Source of the DNA: Physcomitrium patens
Lineage: Eukaryota > Streptophyta > Bryopsida > Funariales > Funariaceae
Direction of reading: 5' to 3'
Length of the DNA: 64,000 nucleotides
Assembly: GCF_000002425.4 (NCBI RefSeq)
Contig: NC_037271.1
Coordinates: 10,240,178-10,304,177 of the forward strand
Of this stretch, positions 12,711 to 25,155 are shown one piece after another (position 1 is the first letter of the stretch; the number at the start of each line of letters is the position of its first letter). Below the pieces are notes generated by a model. It was not told the DNA's origin. It was given only the letters and a program-made list of their open reading frames with translations, and searched no databases. The position numbers were made by a program, and so were the translations under genes.

Positions 12711-14264
12711 ACAGCATCATATTGTAATACAACTATATGGTGAAAGATAATAATATGGATCTTATTATAGAAGAGCCAAGTTAAAAGAAAAAGTAAAAAA
12801 ATATGGATAAAAGATAGGAAGGTAGTAAAACTTTTAATAGTAATGTTGTCATTTTAGAAAAAAATAGTTTCTACTTACTTTGTAGGACCAAAAATAAGGA
12901 AAAATAAAGTAGTTTGAAAAAATAAATGATATAGACATCTTTAGGAAGAAGTTAAGAATAAATTCTAGTAAAAATTATCTAGAAAAACTAGATATTGTTA
13001 CCCGAATAGGGCTGGTTATCAACTTGGGTCGAAATCAGACCTTGAGGCACAAAACCAAGTACCTACGGCAACTCAAGGGTTCTTTTGTAGATCAAAGAGT
13101 GGTATTTGATAGCAGATTGGATAAGGCTTCTATAAGCATTGGTTTTGGATAATTTGGAGTTTTTATGACTTTGTAAGAGCTTTACAAAGTCAAGATTGTT
13201 TTTAGATGACTTGGGTTTTGTGAAATAAATTAGGGTTGATGTTTTTAGTAATTTCAAGAGTTTTGTAATAGATCTATAAGTGAAATTTTGTAGGTTTTTG
13301 TTTATAGGTGTGCTTAATATGTTTTATGAATCTTAGCTCGATCTAACAATTGAATTGAGGATTATTGAGGTTTAAGTGACTCAAGGTCTCAAAAAATAGA
13401 ATTTTAGGTCCACTGAAGGTTTTTAAGATTTCTTGCAATCTACTAGTTGGATTGGAGTGAAATTTGTGTGAGAGGATATTAGACTTGTTTTCTATGTATA
13501 TGAGAATTTTGAGATCAATCAAATGGTGGAAAGAAGAGATATTGGCTTTGGAAGATTGGCATCAAGGTTGGAGAAGGAGGCCAGCCAATACCTGAGCACG
13601 TTTTTGAAGTTATCATCTATATGGTAATTCCGATCCTTTTCAAAAAAATTGTCCTTGTTTTCAACTTAGTTTTTAAGAAGTGTGCAAAATTTGAGTTAAG
13701 ATCAATGGTTCATTTACTAATTATTGAGGTTTAATTTTGTTGTAGAAATTACTAGGATTTGATTAGGATTAGGAATTGGTTTAAGATTTAGGATTTGATT
13801 TAGAGGTGGTTAGGATTTGATTTAGAGTTAGGATTTGGTTAGGGTTTGATTTAGAATTTAGGATTTGATTTAGGATTTAGGATTTGGTTTAGGGTTTAAG
13901 GTTTAGTTAGAATTTAATCAGGATTTGATTTAGAGTTTAGGATTTTATTTGAGATTGTTTAAGATTTAAGATTTAGTTGGTTTTTGGCCTAAAGTTGGAA
14001 TGAAGTAAGATTTCAACTAGGATTAAATTAAGATTGAATTGAAATATATTTGAGATATGTTTGTAATCATTTTAATATTTCTTTAAGTTTTCTTATTGTT
14101 TCTTTGGAATTCCTTTGAGGTTTCTCTGAATTTGATTAAAGTTTATTTAGCATTGTTAGTGTTCTATTAGAATTAGGATTTTGTTGTTACAATTTCCATT
14201 CTACCTTCCACAACCAGGTGCTCGGAGCATTCTCAAGCAAGACTTTATATATTATGACAACGAA
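12711..14264. mobile_element. Insertion of about 1.5 kb inside the Tat-type RT
   Basis: RT stops at LKTTFTT and resumes at GTFAYKIM, two motifs that are adjacent in intact elements, so roughly 1.5 kb has been inserted. The inserted DNA has no RT homology. A candidate inner element runs from TGTTACCCGAATAGGG (near 12998) to TTCCACA (near 14212), i.e. TG...CA ends as in an LTR, but no target duplication was found. Exact borders are uncertain. The part at 13740-14000 is a degenerate telomere-like repeat, listed separately. Confidence 0.6.
13740..14000 (+). repeat. Degenerate telomere-like minisatellite
   Basis: The tract repeats variants of GGATTTGATTTAGA and GGATTTAGGATTTGG, with perfect TTTAGGG units among them (for example in TTTGGTTTAGGGTTTAAGG near 13880-13900). 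TTTAGGG is the plant telomere unit. The array is irregular and lies inside an insertion in a retrotransposon, so it is not a functional telomere. Confidence 0.75.
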
Positions 14265-15190
14265 CTAGGGACCTTTGCTTATAAAATTATGCTATTTGAG
14301 TTATGTAATGCCTCAGCCACGTTTTAGATAGTAATGATGCAAGCTTTTCAGGATCATTTACAACATTCAATGGAGATAATTTTAGATGATTTTTACACAT
14401 TTAGTATGAAGGCCAATCATTTGGAATGTCTTGGTAAGTATTTGAATCACTGTAGCCATTATGAGATTTCTTTGAATTTGAAGAAATGCCAATTTGAAGT
14501 ATTGTGTGATAAATTATTAAGACACATCATTTCACTGGCTAGTATTGCTAATGACTCAAATAAAATTACTTATATATTGGCTTTATCAAAGCCAAAAATA
14601 GTATCAAGTATTCAAGATTTTGTCGGCCATATCAATTATTATAGATGATTTATTCATTCATTTATAGTCATATATCAGCCTTTACCTAATCTCTTAAAAA
14701 AACCCACGTTGGATGAATCTAGTCCAATTTGGACTGAGGAATATACAATTGTATTCAAGGAACTGAAACAAAAATTGGTATTTACACTAGTACTGGTTAT
14801 ATCTTGTTGGATAAAACTATTTTATGTTTATGTTGATGGATCTAATGTTGCTATTAGATTTGTATTGAGTCAAAAAGATGAAAAGGATTTGCTTCATCTA
14901 ATATATTATGTTAGTCAACATAATAAGTAATAATAAGTAAACATCAATTGAGTAGTTGCATTACTCGATGGATGTTACTACTTTAGGAATTTAACTTTAC
15001 TATCAATATCAAACTAGGAAAGAAACATGCCAATGCAGAGTATATGTTCCATTTATCCAATATATTGGATAATGAGCCTATCAATGATGCCCTACTTGAT
15101 GCGGAATTATTTGCCATCGATGTGATTATACCCAACTATAGTGAATTGATTTAATATTTGACATTTCAAATATTTCTACCTACTTACAGT
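14265..15190 (+). pseudogene. Reverse transcriptase second part and RNase H (Tat-type element)
   Basis: After GTFAYKIMLFELCNASATF come the IILDDFYTFS block (usual Y-x-D-D catalytic site; here L-D-D), LKKCQFEV, the FVGHINYYR motif (usual FLGFxxYYRRFI) and then IWTEEY...FKELKQKL. RNase H follows, with FYVYVDGSNVAIRFVLSQ, the family's D-A-S-x-x-A-x-G-A-V-L block, in which D and the downstream Q are kept. Stops and a frame change separate the open stretches 14334-14648 and 14709-14930. The region 14930-15190 continues in broken frames. Confidence 0.8.
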
Positions 15191-15199
15191 GAGAAACTT

Positions 15200-16440
15200 A
15201 AGAAATGATTGATTTAAAAAAGTGTGCCATATATAATGATTAGTGATGCTTTGTATAAGCAATGGTGCGATGGAATTTTATTTTGTTGTATCTTTCAAAG
15301 TGAAGTGCATATCATATTGGAAGGCTACCATTTGAATAGTTGTGGTGGGCATTTTACTGGTGATAATATTATTCATAAAGCTTTAATGGCTAGATATTGG
15401 TGGCCAACAATATTTTTGGATGTACACCAATATGTCCAACATTATGATCTTTGTCAATAAATTGGTCAACCTACTAGAACTTCTGCCATATTGGTATCAA
15501 TTTTGGCACAAGCATCGTTTGAGAAATGGAATATTGATTTTGTAGGATCAATTGCTCTACCCTCATGTAATGGACAAAAAAGATATATTTTGGTAATGAT
15601 CGATTATGTAACAAAATGGGTTGAGGTAATGGCAACAAAAAATGATAATGTCAATACAATAGCCATATTTTTATATGAGAACATTATCACTTGGTTTGGA
15701 TATCTCAAAGAATTGATTAGTGATCGAGGAACCTATTTTATTAATTCTATGATTGCAGTCTTGACAGATAAATATGAAAACAAACATTGAAAAATAACCC
15801 CATATCACCCTTAGGCCAATGGACAGACTAAAAAGACCAACGGTATTCTGTTCAAAGTTTTAATTAAGACAATGTTTGGTGGGAGAATGGATTGGGATAC
15901 TAAATTGTTTGCAACTTTGTAGGCTTATTGTATTGCGTATAAAGTTACTACCAATTCCACACCATTCCAATTGGTGTTTGGACAAGAGGCAATATTGCCA
16001 ATTGAATTGAAAGTTCAAAGTTTGAGAATTGCATTGAATGAATGTCTTGGCGATAATGAATCCTTCTAGTATTGATCAGTAGAATTTCAAAAATTGAATG
16101 AAATTAGGGCTACAACTTTTTTGGCTATGGAAGCTACACAACATTGATGTAAGAGTTATTATGATAGTAAATCACATTCCAAATTATTTCTCTCCGATGA
16201 TCTAGTACTTCTTTATGATAGGTAATTTAACAATTTTTTGAGGAAATTTCAAGTTAGTTGGCATAGAATGTATCATGTAGTAGAGGATTTTTCTAATAGT
16301 TTAATTCAATTGGAAGATTTTATAGAGACTCAATTTATCACACATATCAATAGAAATTCATTGCGACTTTATTATATGTAAATCTAAGACGGGTTTCAAA
16401 ATTAGAAGGAAGAAGGCTTCCTTGTTAATGATAAATTGCC
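15200..16440 (+). pseudogene. Integrase of the Tat-type element (pseudogene)
   Basis: An H2C2 zinc-binding segment (GGHFTGDNIIHKALMARYWWP ... YDLCQ) lies at 15340-15460. The catalytic core follows with NIDFVGSI (first Asp), ISDRGTYF (second Asp, about 15716) and YHP-x-ANGQTKKTN (about 15803-15840), where Lys stands at the place of the expected catalytic Glu. The Gln of the YHPQ motif reads TAG. Downstream sequence to about 16440 matches the C-terminal part of Tat integrases (YYDSKSH, ITHINRNSLRLYY). No chromodomain was recognised. The copy is inactive. Confidence 0.82.
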
Positions 16441-16689
16441 TATACTCATAGGTATATGATGGATATTAAAGACGTTTGGTGATTGGTTGTGGATCCTAAT
16501 ACCGATTAATCAGAAAAATCAGAAGTGAGATTATGGTTAATAAGATTAAAGATTCTTAATCCATACCGCGAATAAAAATTTAGGAGCGAGGCACTTAGTG
16601 GAAGTTTTCTTTAGTATTTCAAACATTGTTGTTTGGAATATTACTATTAGAGTGTAGGATTTATTTCAGTAAAGAAGAAAGTAGTATTA

Positions 16690-18400
16690 GTGTGAACAAG
16701 AAGTGAGAAGCAAGTATTCTACAATGTCAATGGAAAGACTGAAGAGAGCTATGGATAGAGAGAAAAATTGTCTAAATATGAGAGCTAAGAGCAATTTGAG
16801 GTCGTTGTCCCTAGTGGTTCTTACCAATATAGAACCAATAAAGTTAGAAATTTGTTGGTCTCCAAGAAGGCAAAGAGATTTTAGAAATGCACAGTTATAT
16901 CAATTTTTGCAAGGATTAGATAATTTGTTGCCAATTGATGTAGAATTGGTAGAAGAATATATAGAAAATTATGACCTAGAGGATGGTTCAAGTATTGTCA
17001 AGGAAAACATTATTGGGATCAATGAGACTATCTTACAAAAGGTACTGCACCTCTCAATTAATGAGCTTGTTGTAGATGTTGAAGTGTCTAATGATTTCAA
17101 ACTAGGAAGTTATTTTAAAAGTGGCATGTCGTCATTTGAAAAGAGTCAAGGTTGGCGAAAGATAAAAGCACTTACATCAGAGCTTATAGAGTGAATGTGT
17201 TTCATTCAAAAGTGGTTAGGCTTGAATTGATACACCACGTACATGTCCAAACGGCTATTATTTGCTATGATAGGAATACTTGAAGGTATAATATTTAATT
17301 GGGTAGCTTTTGTAGCAATTATAATCCATGCGAAGATGGGAGCGAAGCAAAAGAGGAGAAATTTTGCATCTTTGCTCTACTCCAATCATGTACATTCCAT
17401 AATTGTATATATGTTGAATCAAACACCACCAGTAAGGGAGAAAAATATACCCTCTCTAGTGCTGCAACAAAGTGTTTGGAATTTAACAACACTGACAATT
17501 AGTCTAGTAGTTATTATACATGAAATAGGAGAATCAAGTAACTTGTTGGAATGGGAGGCTATACCAAAGATTATATAAGAGTGGGTTTCAATTCATTCGG
17601 TGATTGAAGTAGACGCTGAAGTTCCAATTTTGATGGACATAAACCAGCTAGCATTTCCATAGGGTAGAACACCAGAAAGAGTGAATCTCAAGGATGTTTT
17701 ATTGGCTTAGATTTTTCAATTATAGCTCACGGTGAGTAAACTAGATGGTGAGGGAAATTTAAGGCTATAATTGGAGGCAAGCAAGAAAGAAATATTGGAG
17801 CAAAGCTGCCAAATTTAGGAATAGGATTGAATTAAAACACAAAGCTTGGAAAAAAGAAAAAGAACGCATCGAATGTATCATAGATGGCCAAAGACAATAC
17901 CTAATCCAGGTTTGTAGTACATCAATGTTGGAATAGAAAAAGATGAAGTATCAGTTAGAAATAGAATGAGTAAAAATAGCATTACTAGAACAGAAAAAAT
18001 AGATATTAGATGACCAATATAGAATTGAAACAAAAAAATTATGGACAAAAATTGAAACCTTGAAAGCCGTAGTGACAAAATTAGATGGTTATTTAGCCAA
18101 TATTGGTCAATCATAGATGTCTACTCTATCCGTTTCAATAATTGATGAATTAAAGGAAAAGGTGAGGCAACAACAACACCATTTAGAAGCAAAAGATGTT
18201 AAGATTCTGCAGTTGGAGGCTCAAGTTCGTAAATTGAGAGTGTATAATGAGGACTTATCAGTCCAATTGAAGAAAGAATCAATGGAAGTATCGGTGGAGG
18301 ATGAAGACTTATCATTAGAACTAAAATCAATCGAACCATCTATAGAGAATATTGGCATTGATCAATCCAGCGAGTGAGAGGGTTAGAAACTTTATAAGGA
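16690..18400 (+). pseudogene. Extra 3' ORF region of the Tat-type element
   Basis: Downstream of integrase and before the 3' LTR lie 1.7 kb with the longest intact stretches of the element: 163 codons (16703-17194), about 110 codons (17243-17578) and 86 codons (18117-18377). The first has a basic N-terminus and an acidic middle with no catalytic motif that I recognise. The last is a strong coiled-coil candidate (IIDELKEKVRQQQHHLEAKD... with regular leucines and charged positions). Stretches between them are Lys/Glu-rich in broken frames. Tat and Athila elements often carry an extra ORF at this position, so the placement is as known, but the protein function is unknown. It could be structural or gag-like. 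Confidence 0.6.
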
Positions 18401-18458
18401 TTTTATTGAAGAATTTTGTGTTTACCAATTTTATGTTTGCAAGAACGTTGCACAGTTA

Positions 18459-18470
18459 GGAGTGGGGCTA
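18459..18470 (+). other. Polypurine tract before the 3' LTR (Tat-type element)
   Basis: GGAGTGGGGCTA lies immediately upstream of the TG that opens the 3' LTR, the usual site of plus-strand priming in LTR retrotransposons. Confidence 0.7.
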
Positions 18471-19325
18471 TGTAGAATAGGTAGGATTTTTTTCTATTTT
18501 ATAATACATAATATGTAGCATTAAGAAAAGCTAATAAATTGATGAATGGATAGTTTAGAAAGTAGGATGGATGATGTACTCAAAAAAAAGTAGTTATCAT
18601 TTGGTTGCGTAGTGGTAGCATCTAGAGGAAAGCATAAGTAGTTTGAAGAAGAAGTAAATGAAGCCCAAAGTGAGATAATCATGAGCCGGAGTAAGTTTGG
18701 TGCTATCTCTTTGTTTTTTTATTTTCTTTGTAGAAGAGGAGTAATAGATAGAATTTGAATGATATAAAGTGAAATTTTGGAATGGGAAAAAAAATTGATT
18801 TATATGATATCAAATAAGAAATTAAATTATTGTATGTTGAATTATAAGTGGAGGATTGAAAAGTCAATAATAGAAGATGTTTGTAAAGTATGAATATGGC
18901 TGAAAGAATTATAATATATTGATTTTTTGAGAATTGAGCGTAATACAAGAAGAAGTTTGTAGAGTTTGGAATTGTGTAAAGTAGATTATTGGGAATGACA
19001 ATTAGTTTTGGAAAATTCCAATGATTGGATTATGAAATATTTTATGCAATCTTTTATGATAGTACAGTATTACCTATTATTGTCATAAGTTAGGAGAAGA
19101 GGAGAAACAATGAATGCATAAGATAAAATTTTTGATTGTAATATTTTATTTGATAGAATGTGGAAGGCATTGTAGATTTCTTGATTGTTTTAGTTGATCA
19201 TGAAACAGTTAATTATATGACCTTAATGTGAAAACTCATGCAGATAGTCTTTCCTTGTGTTCAAATCTTCTTATATAGGTTTATTACAATTAGATTAATC
19301 TAGAGTAAGTAAAATAATAATCACG
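18471..19325 (+). repeat. 3' LTR of the Tat-type element
   Basis: The repeat starts TGTAGAATAGGTAGG and ends AATCACG, with the final CA mutated to CG. It aligns with the 5' LTR at 7874-8723 along its full length with many substitutions. Confidence 0.9.
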
Positions 19326-20109
19326 GGAATTAATGAGCATTTTGATTTAGAGATCTTAGATGTCATACAATAGTTAAAAAAAACCTCCAAATAATCCTAA
19401 ATATAATATACAAAAATAACTTTGATTTCTTTTGCTATGTAAAAATTGTACTATGAGAATGTATCTTTTGAATTGCTCCATTTCTTTTGCTACACACAAA
19501 TTATACTATAAAAAAAAATTTACAAAAAATTTAAAAAAACTTGTAAAATTGAAATAATTCATTACATTATCTAAAAGAAGCAAAAAAGTCAAAAGGACTC
19601 ACCTCCTTCATTGCTTCCAATTTCCAAATAATACAAACAATGCAAAAAAATCAACTTCCTAATCAATTATAAAATATAGGGATGAATTGTTAAATAGATT
19701 GTAAACTTCACAAAATATAAATCTTTTTGATAAAAATGAAGATCAACCATGCAGTAAAAGAAAGCCACCACTTGTTTTCTTGAGCAATTTTAATATATAG
19801 ATTAACTAAATCTATGCCATTATGACAAAATCTCAAGAAATTGAAATTTGAGAGTAAGCCCCAATATCCAATATCAGCCTTCATTGTACTTTGAGTCCTA
19901 TTCTACCAAGACAATCGACTTCTTTCTAAAGAACCACATAAACTTGAGCAAATTTGATCATTCAAAGCTTCTGCAAATCCTAAACTTGTTAGAGGCAAAG
20001 TGGATATTATCTATCTAAGAAAAAAAAATATAACTAAATCTATAAAATAAATATGCGTATATGTGTATGTAAAAGTGAATCGAATAATGTAAAAAAACAT
20101 AGACAAAAA

Positions 20110-20147
<38 letters not shown>

Positions 20148-21071
20148 ATAAAAGAACTAGATAATGTAAAAAAAAATATATATATATATAAAAATAAATA
20201 TAAATATATATATATATATATGCACGTACTTAAAAGTGAAAGAATTGGATAATGTGTGATAAGAAGAGGAAGTAGAGAAATAAGATAAGGCATGGAGATG
20301 GAACATTTCATGGGATTAGAAAAGTAGTTACGGATTGTACATGGAGCAATGAAGAGGAGGTAAGGATGTAGTTAGAGCATAGCATCTCCGGCAAATCAAT
20401 ACTCTTCGAATGCAGTAGACCTTCCATCTTTTTTTTAGCTATAGCTGTAGTTCTTCTATGAGAGCTATCTTAAGAAATACGAGGAAAATCCTAAGCAAAT
20501 ATAATTGGCTGCATGAATTGTATGTACTTTGGGCGCATCCAAAGAAATGAATCATGTTGTACTAAGGAAATAATGGGTCGAACTTGTTACGCTTGCAAAT
20601 ATATACTAATTAGCCAGCCTCTTTTCTTCTTTTAAAATCTTTATGCTTCACTGTATTCTCTTTATGTAGAGGCATTCTGGCTTTTAAGGTCATAGATCAA
20701 TGATAAGGTGCTCAATGAAATTCAAGGTTTACTGGTCTGCCAGCCTTAAAATATTACCGAGTCTCAGAAGTTTGTGCTGGACTTCTAATCCTTGCCACAT
20801 TCTTGTGATTGTTGCGAATGTTTGCTTTGCTTGTTGGAAGCAACACAAGTGATCTTGAAACGAATGGCTCAAGTTAGCTTTTCATTTGAAAATTTGTAAA
20901 GTGATTTTGAGCAATCTGGCTTCCCCATAACTGGGGTTGGACTCATGAAAGTCTAATAATGAACGAACGGAGGAGAAATTTAAATGAATCCAGAAAATGA
21001 AATAGCAATTTTGGTTTAGTCCAGTGCAAACTAAATCCATGCCATTATGACAAAGTTTCGGGGAAGATATT
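19326..21071. other. Intergenic spacer with AT/GT microsatellites
   Basis: No gene or element was recognised. The stretch holds (AT)n followed by (GT)n at about 20108-20151 and a second interrupted AT tract at about 20175-20221. The GC content rises from about 20350 towards the 3' end of the minus-strand gene that starts at 23359. Confidence 0.7.
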
Positions 21072-23359
21072 TTACACCTTCACAGAATTGTCAATGCTCC
21101 CCATGAGAGACTCTTCTTGTAATCTAGCAGTTGCACCAACGGTATCCTCCATACGTGAGTACCATTCTTGAATTTTAGTGGAAGCTAGCATATCTCTTCC
21201 AGTATCGAGAGACTTGATGGGCCTCAACACCCCGAATACTGCAAGATCGGCTAGATTTGGCTTGGAGCCCCCTGTTTCAATGCAATACAACATAGCGTTA
21301 TTAGATGCGTTTAAAAGACGACAGCTATTCATAATTTACAACGAATTGCATGCAACTCTAGCTCGGTCACCATGGAAGCATGGAAGATACGGAACATTAA
21401 CTTACTGGCATTATCATACGGTATAAACCACAAAAGAGACTTCAAACACGCTCATAATAATCCTTATAAAATTCCAAAATTTTCAGACTACTTACAAAAC
21501 TACAATCATATATTGTATGATGTTACTAATAACCTTGACCCTCCAAATCACAAGCTAGAAAATAGGCATAGCTTTCAAAAGAACATTTCAATGGGAAAAT
21601 GATTCCTCAAAGAAGTTAGTCGATTACCCATAAATTGTCGACCGTCCAAAGCCTTCACCCACTCCTCAACAGCATCATAGAGAGAAATACGCTCATCAAC
21701 AATATTATGTCGCTTCTTTAAGCGCTTACCGATGATATACATGGCAGCAGCTCCGAAATACTTCCCAGTAGCCCTTTCCATCATGCTAAAGTTACCTGCG
21801 AAATGTCATCAGAGTAAGTACCATTTGAAAGCGTTCCCTAATATAAGAATAGTATCAAGGAGAAACACGGACGATGGTCGTAAAGATCCCTATTCGCCCA
21901 ATGCTCACCACTAGTTGTCAGATAATCAAGAGCTTGCAAAGACTCCCTTGGTGTGCGATAGATGTTGGGTGATAAAAGGTGTACAAGATGCTCATCCACC
22001 CATCTGTGACATTTAGCACACCGTTCTGTAAAGAGAGAACGATGAGGTGAACAGTACATGACCAGGAGAAATGTTTTGCTATCCTATCATAAGGTCAAAG
22101 ACAGCATCTCGAAAGTAAATACAAGTTAAGTACTCTAGCTACGCTACTTCTCTCTTTTAGGGCCAACAAACCTGCGCCATCTCTCTTCTTCATCGGATTC
22201 AGGCTTCAGTGCAGGGGCATTTGCATTTCCTCCCTCTATTCTTCGGGTAAGCTCTGTAATAATTGCTGCAAACAATCCAACCCAACGTTCTAAGTCACTG
22301 TGATTCACCAACACAGGAGCCTTCAGCATCATAAACTACTCATCTTTGTGACGGTTTACAACCCGGAATCTTCGTCATACATGAGTACTTGTACACACTT
22401 TTCAAAACTACGCTCCTGCGCCCAGGAAGCTACACGAATAGGTAAAAAGCAATTCCGAGGAGCTACTTACATCTCGGATGAATCTCAAATTCCTTCACAA
22501 ATAGTAACAGATAATATTCACAATTTGGATAAGGTGTCAATGTTATGATCCTGCTCAGATTACCAGGGGAGGACAAAGGACTCTGCATTCAGTGTACCTG
22601 TAGAATCTTTGAGTGCTTCACCATCCACGACCAAAATAGGCACCTTCTGGTAATCAGACCACTTTATCTCTTTCTTGCCCATAGGATTCACTTCAACTAC
22701 TCTGTAAGCTATATCATGATAATCAAGAAAAGCTGCAATTAACACAACCAAAACCACGTCAATAAAGAGGATAGACTCTGTGTTCTACTTTTCTGGCGGT
22801 TTCATCTTCGGAGGCACAACAGACAGCAACACTAAACCAAGGAATTCCTAGTTGATTCCTAAAAACCACTCGATCGCTTAAATAGTACTACAGGCACGAA
22901 GCTGCGCACAAATCGTCCTGAACGCACCACCTATTCGAACCCACGCAGTCACGCTAATCCAATCACTTCCAAAATCCCACAGAAAAACCTACCTTTCACT
23001 TTATTACAAAACGGACACGTCTCGTACTGATACAACACAACGTCCTTCGGCGCAAACCGATCAGCAACACGCTCCTTCCCATACGCCACACCAATCGTCG
23101 ACGTCGCGAACGAGAGCGAGAAAGAACCCGCACCAATCCACCTCGCATTCCAGCTCCTTCCTCTCGCATCCTCCTCGCTCCATGTCCTCCGATCCAATCC
23201 AGACGAGTTCCCCTTCGCCACTCCTGCTGCCTGCATTCCAAACCTCCGCACATCGTCATGGCCCTCACTCGTCCAAACCACTCCCGCGCACCGCTGCACC
23301 GCCTGGGCGCCACTCCGCGCCCTCGCGCACCGATGCGCGACTGCCCTCACTGACATCAT
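21072..23359 (-). CDS. Prostaglandin E synthase 2-like protein (GST/thioredoxin fold), six exons
   Basis: Coding exons, in order of transcription: 23359-22993, 22732-22598, 22265-22172, 22003-21909, 21795-21628, 21271-21072. All introns are GT-AG, the joined frame is open, and the product has 352 aa with stop TAA at 21072-21074. An Arg-rich N-terminus (organelle targeting likely) and a hydrophobic segment (about residues 74-94) are followed by a glutaredoxin/GST-N domain with C115-P-F-C118 and the cis-Pro segment YQKVPILVVDGE. A GST-C domain follows with WVDEHLVHLLSPNIYRT and KYFGAAAMYIIGKRLK. This is the layout of membrane-associated PGES-2, which has relatives throughout plants; the plant substrate is not established. 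The start at 23359 (Met-Met before the basic stretch) was chosen over an in-frame ATG at 23650 because the added part has no transit-like features. Length fits the family (human about 377 aa). Confidence 0.88.
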
Positions 23360-23893
23360 CGTTCCAGCTGCTTCAGTGCCAATTCTCCCCGAAATAACAA
23401 CAATACTTCTCGCCCCAATAACAAAAATATGTTTCTCGCCGCAATGACAACAATGAATTTCTGTGCAGCGAGCGAGGCAATGGTGGAATCGTAGGCAATC
23501 AACCCCTAACATGCGCTCAGCTCTCTGCCGCACCAACAGCTCCCACTCTTCGTTAAGCTTCAAGGGACAAGGACGGCGTCCACAGGGAAGGCTTGCAACC
23601 GCAGTGCCAATCCAGGTCTCTTTATCAAGTCCCAAAATTTGATCCGACACCTGGTTTGGTGTTCGAGCTATTCGTGGAATCTAGGGGAACACGTCACTCT
23701 GTTCCAGACGGCGTGTCCGTATGGGGAACGCCCGTTCCCAATCATTCGGCTGTCGAATCACCGACCGAACTCCAGACCTAGCAGTTGCCTTGAACGTTCC
23801 GACTCTGGATGAAACTTGGCTCCTGAATGGATGAAGGATGTGGGTTTTGTTGTTAAAGTTCTATTGATATTATGTAATATATTGAGGCTGGTA

Positions 23894-23927
<34 letters not shown>

Positions 23928-25155
23928 AAGTATGCAAAGGTTTTAATAGAATTATTTAGTGTTGATTATAGACCACATACTCTTCCTCTTCGTACCAAAA
24001 AAACTATTTTAAAAATTATTTCCAAAATTAATAAATTTTCTATGTTTGTGCATCATGAATAGAAGTTTTAAAATTAATAGATGAATAAATACCGTGGTAT
24101 CATTTTTGTTAAGATGGTGTAGGACTTAAATTAAAAACTTGGGCATGAATTGTATAAAAAATGATTGGTATTTTTTTTGTTGGTAATTGTCATTCAAAGA
24201 AAATATTTTCTTGCAATTTTAGCCAATTACTTGTAAATAAGAAGAAATCTTTGTAGCCAGTGATTTGAATCATGTGCCTATGGCTTAAACAAGAATAGAT
24301 AATGAATTGAAAGAATGAAGAATACAAATGTATACACTTCCACAGTGCTGTTGTCCCACCATGTACCTGATGTGCCAAGTGCTCTATCTTGCTTCTCAAT
24401 TTAATACTTTTCCAACTATTCTAAAAGAAAAATTTTAACAAAAGATTAAAATACATATATTCAAACCATGGTCATTACAGCATGTGAAATTCATTCACAC
24501 TTCACATGAATTTTAATTGTTTATTTTTTTTTTTCCCTCTACACCTCCAATGTTATCCAACAACATGACCTAAACTGCCAGAAACTGATTGTTTCCAAAA
24601 CAAACCATCCCTGTAAGTATTAAATAAGAAAAGTTATTACAATGATTCTGGGAATGACCACAGGATTACATATTATTTACAACTCCACTTTAAATGACTT
24701 AGTTTATGATCACTTACAAGGAAAAACATAAACCAAGTGCACATTATTCATAGAATTGATCAACATATGTAGAAATTAATTTATGTGGTATTAGTACTTG
24801 GACATGACCTATACTTCACAATCTATGGTCTCGTATTCCCATATTATTCTGATAACATATGCTTTAAAAAATATCCTCACAAAAGATTCTTCATATTGTA
24901 AGTGATTTCTTTGGCAGATACTCCTCAAAATCATGAATAAACATGCAAGTTGAACATACACATTTTCAGTCATTGTCATGGCAGATTTAATGTGAGCATC
25001 CAGAATTATGGAGGTTATCAAGTAAAATTACTTTCAAATATACTGTACAGAGGAGCTTCTTGCGCTCAAACAATCTACAAAGTTGAAATGGGTATTCAAC
25101 TAAACCTAATTAATCGCTCAAACCTCAAATATCCAGCCATCATTCTTCAATACTA
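23360..25155. other. Promoter and 5' UTR of the PGES2-like gene, then spacer
   Basis: 23360-23820 is GC-richer and would hold the 5' UTR and promoter of the minus-strand gene. It includes two to three imperfect copies of a unit CTTCTCGCCxCAATxACAA (about 23396-23460). From 23830 on the DNA is AT-rich with an (AT)n(GT)n tract at about 23892-23927. 24190-25155 would hold the 3' UTR of quinolinate synthase. No further gene was recognised. Confidence 0.65.

Larger units (their letters stand above)
7874..19325 (+). mobile_element. Old Tat-type Ty3/gypsy LTR retrotransposon, about 11.5 kb
   Basis: Two long direct repeats that align along their whole length (7874-8723 and 18471-19325) enclose, in order, gag, aspartic protease, reverse transcriptase, RNase H, integrase and an extra 3' ORF region. 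The protein blocks match the Tat/Athila side of Ty3/gypsy (long internal region, sequence after integrase, no chromodomain seen). The site after the 5' LTR (about 8724-8750, TTTTGATGCCTCTATCGG) resembles a mutated tRNA primer-binding site of the TGGTGCC.. type. A purine-rich tract (AGGAGTGGGGCTA) directly precedes the 3' LTR. Clear target-site duplications were not found (TAAAT against GGAAT). The coding region has many stops and is interrupted by a 1.5-kb insertion, so the element is old and inactive. Confidence 0.88.

Noticed and set aside
7869..19330. Target-site duplication of the Tat-type element
   Set aside because: TAAAT and GGAAT agree at only three of five positions, so no duplication is claimed.
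20015..20311. 98-codon frame rich in Ile/Tyr
   Set aside because: Product of AT and GT microsatellites.
22996..23313. Arg-rich 105-codon frame on the minus strand
   Set aside because: It is the shifted-frame shadow of exon 1 of the PGES2-like gene.
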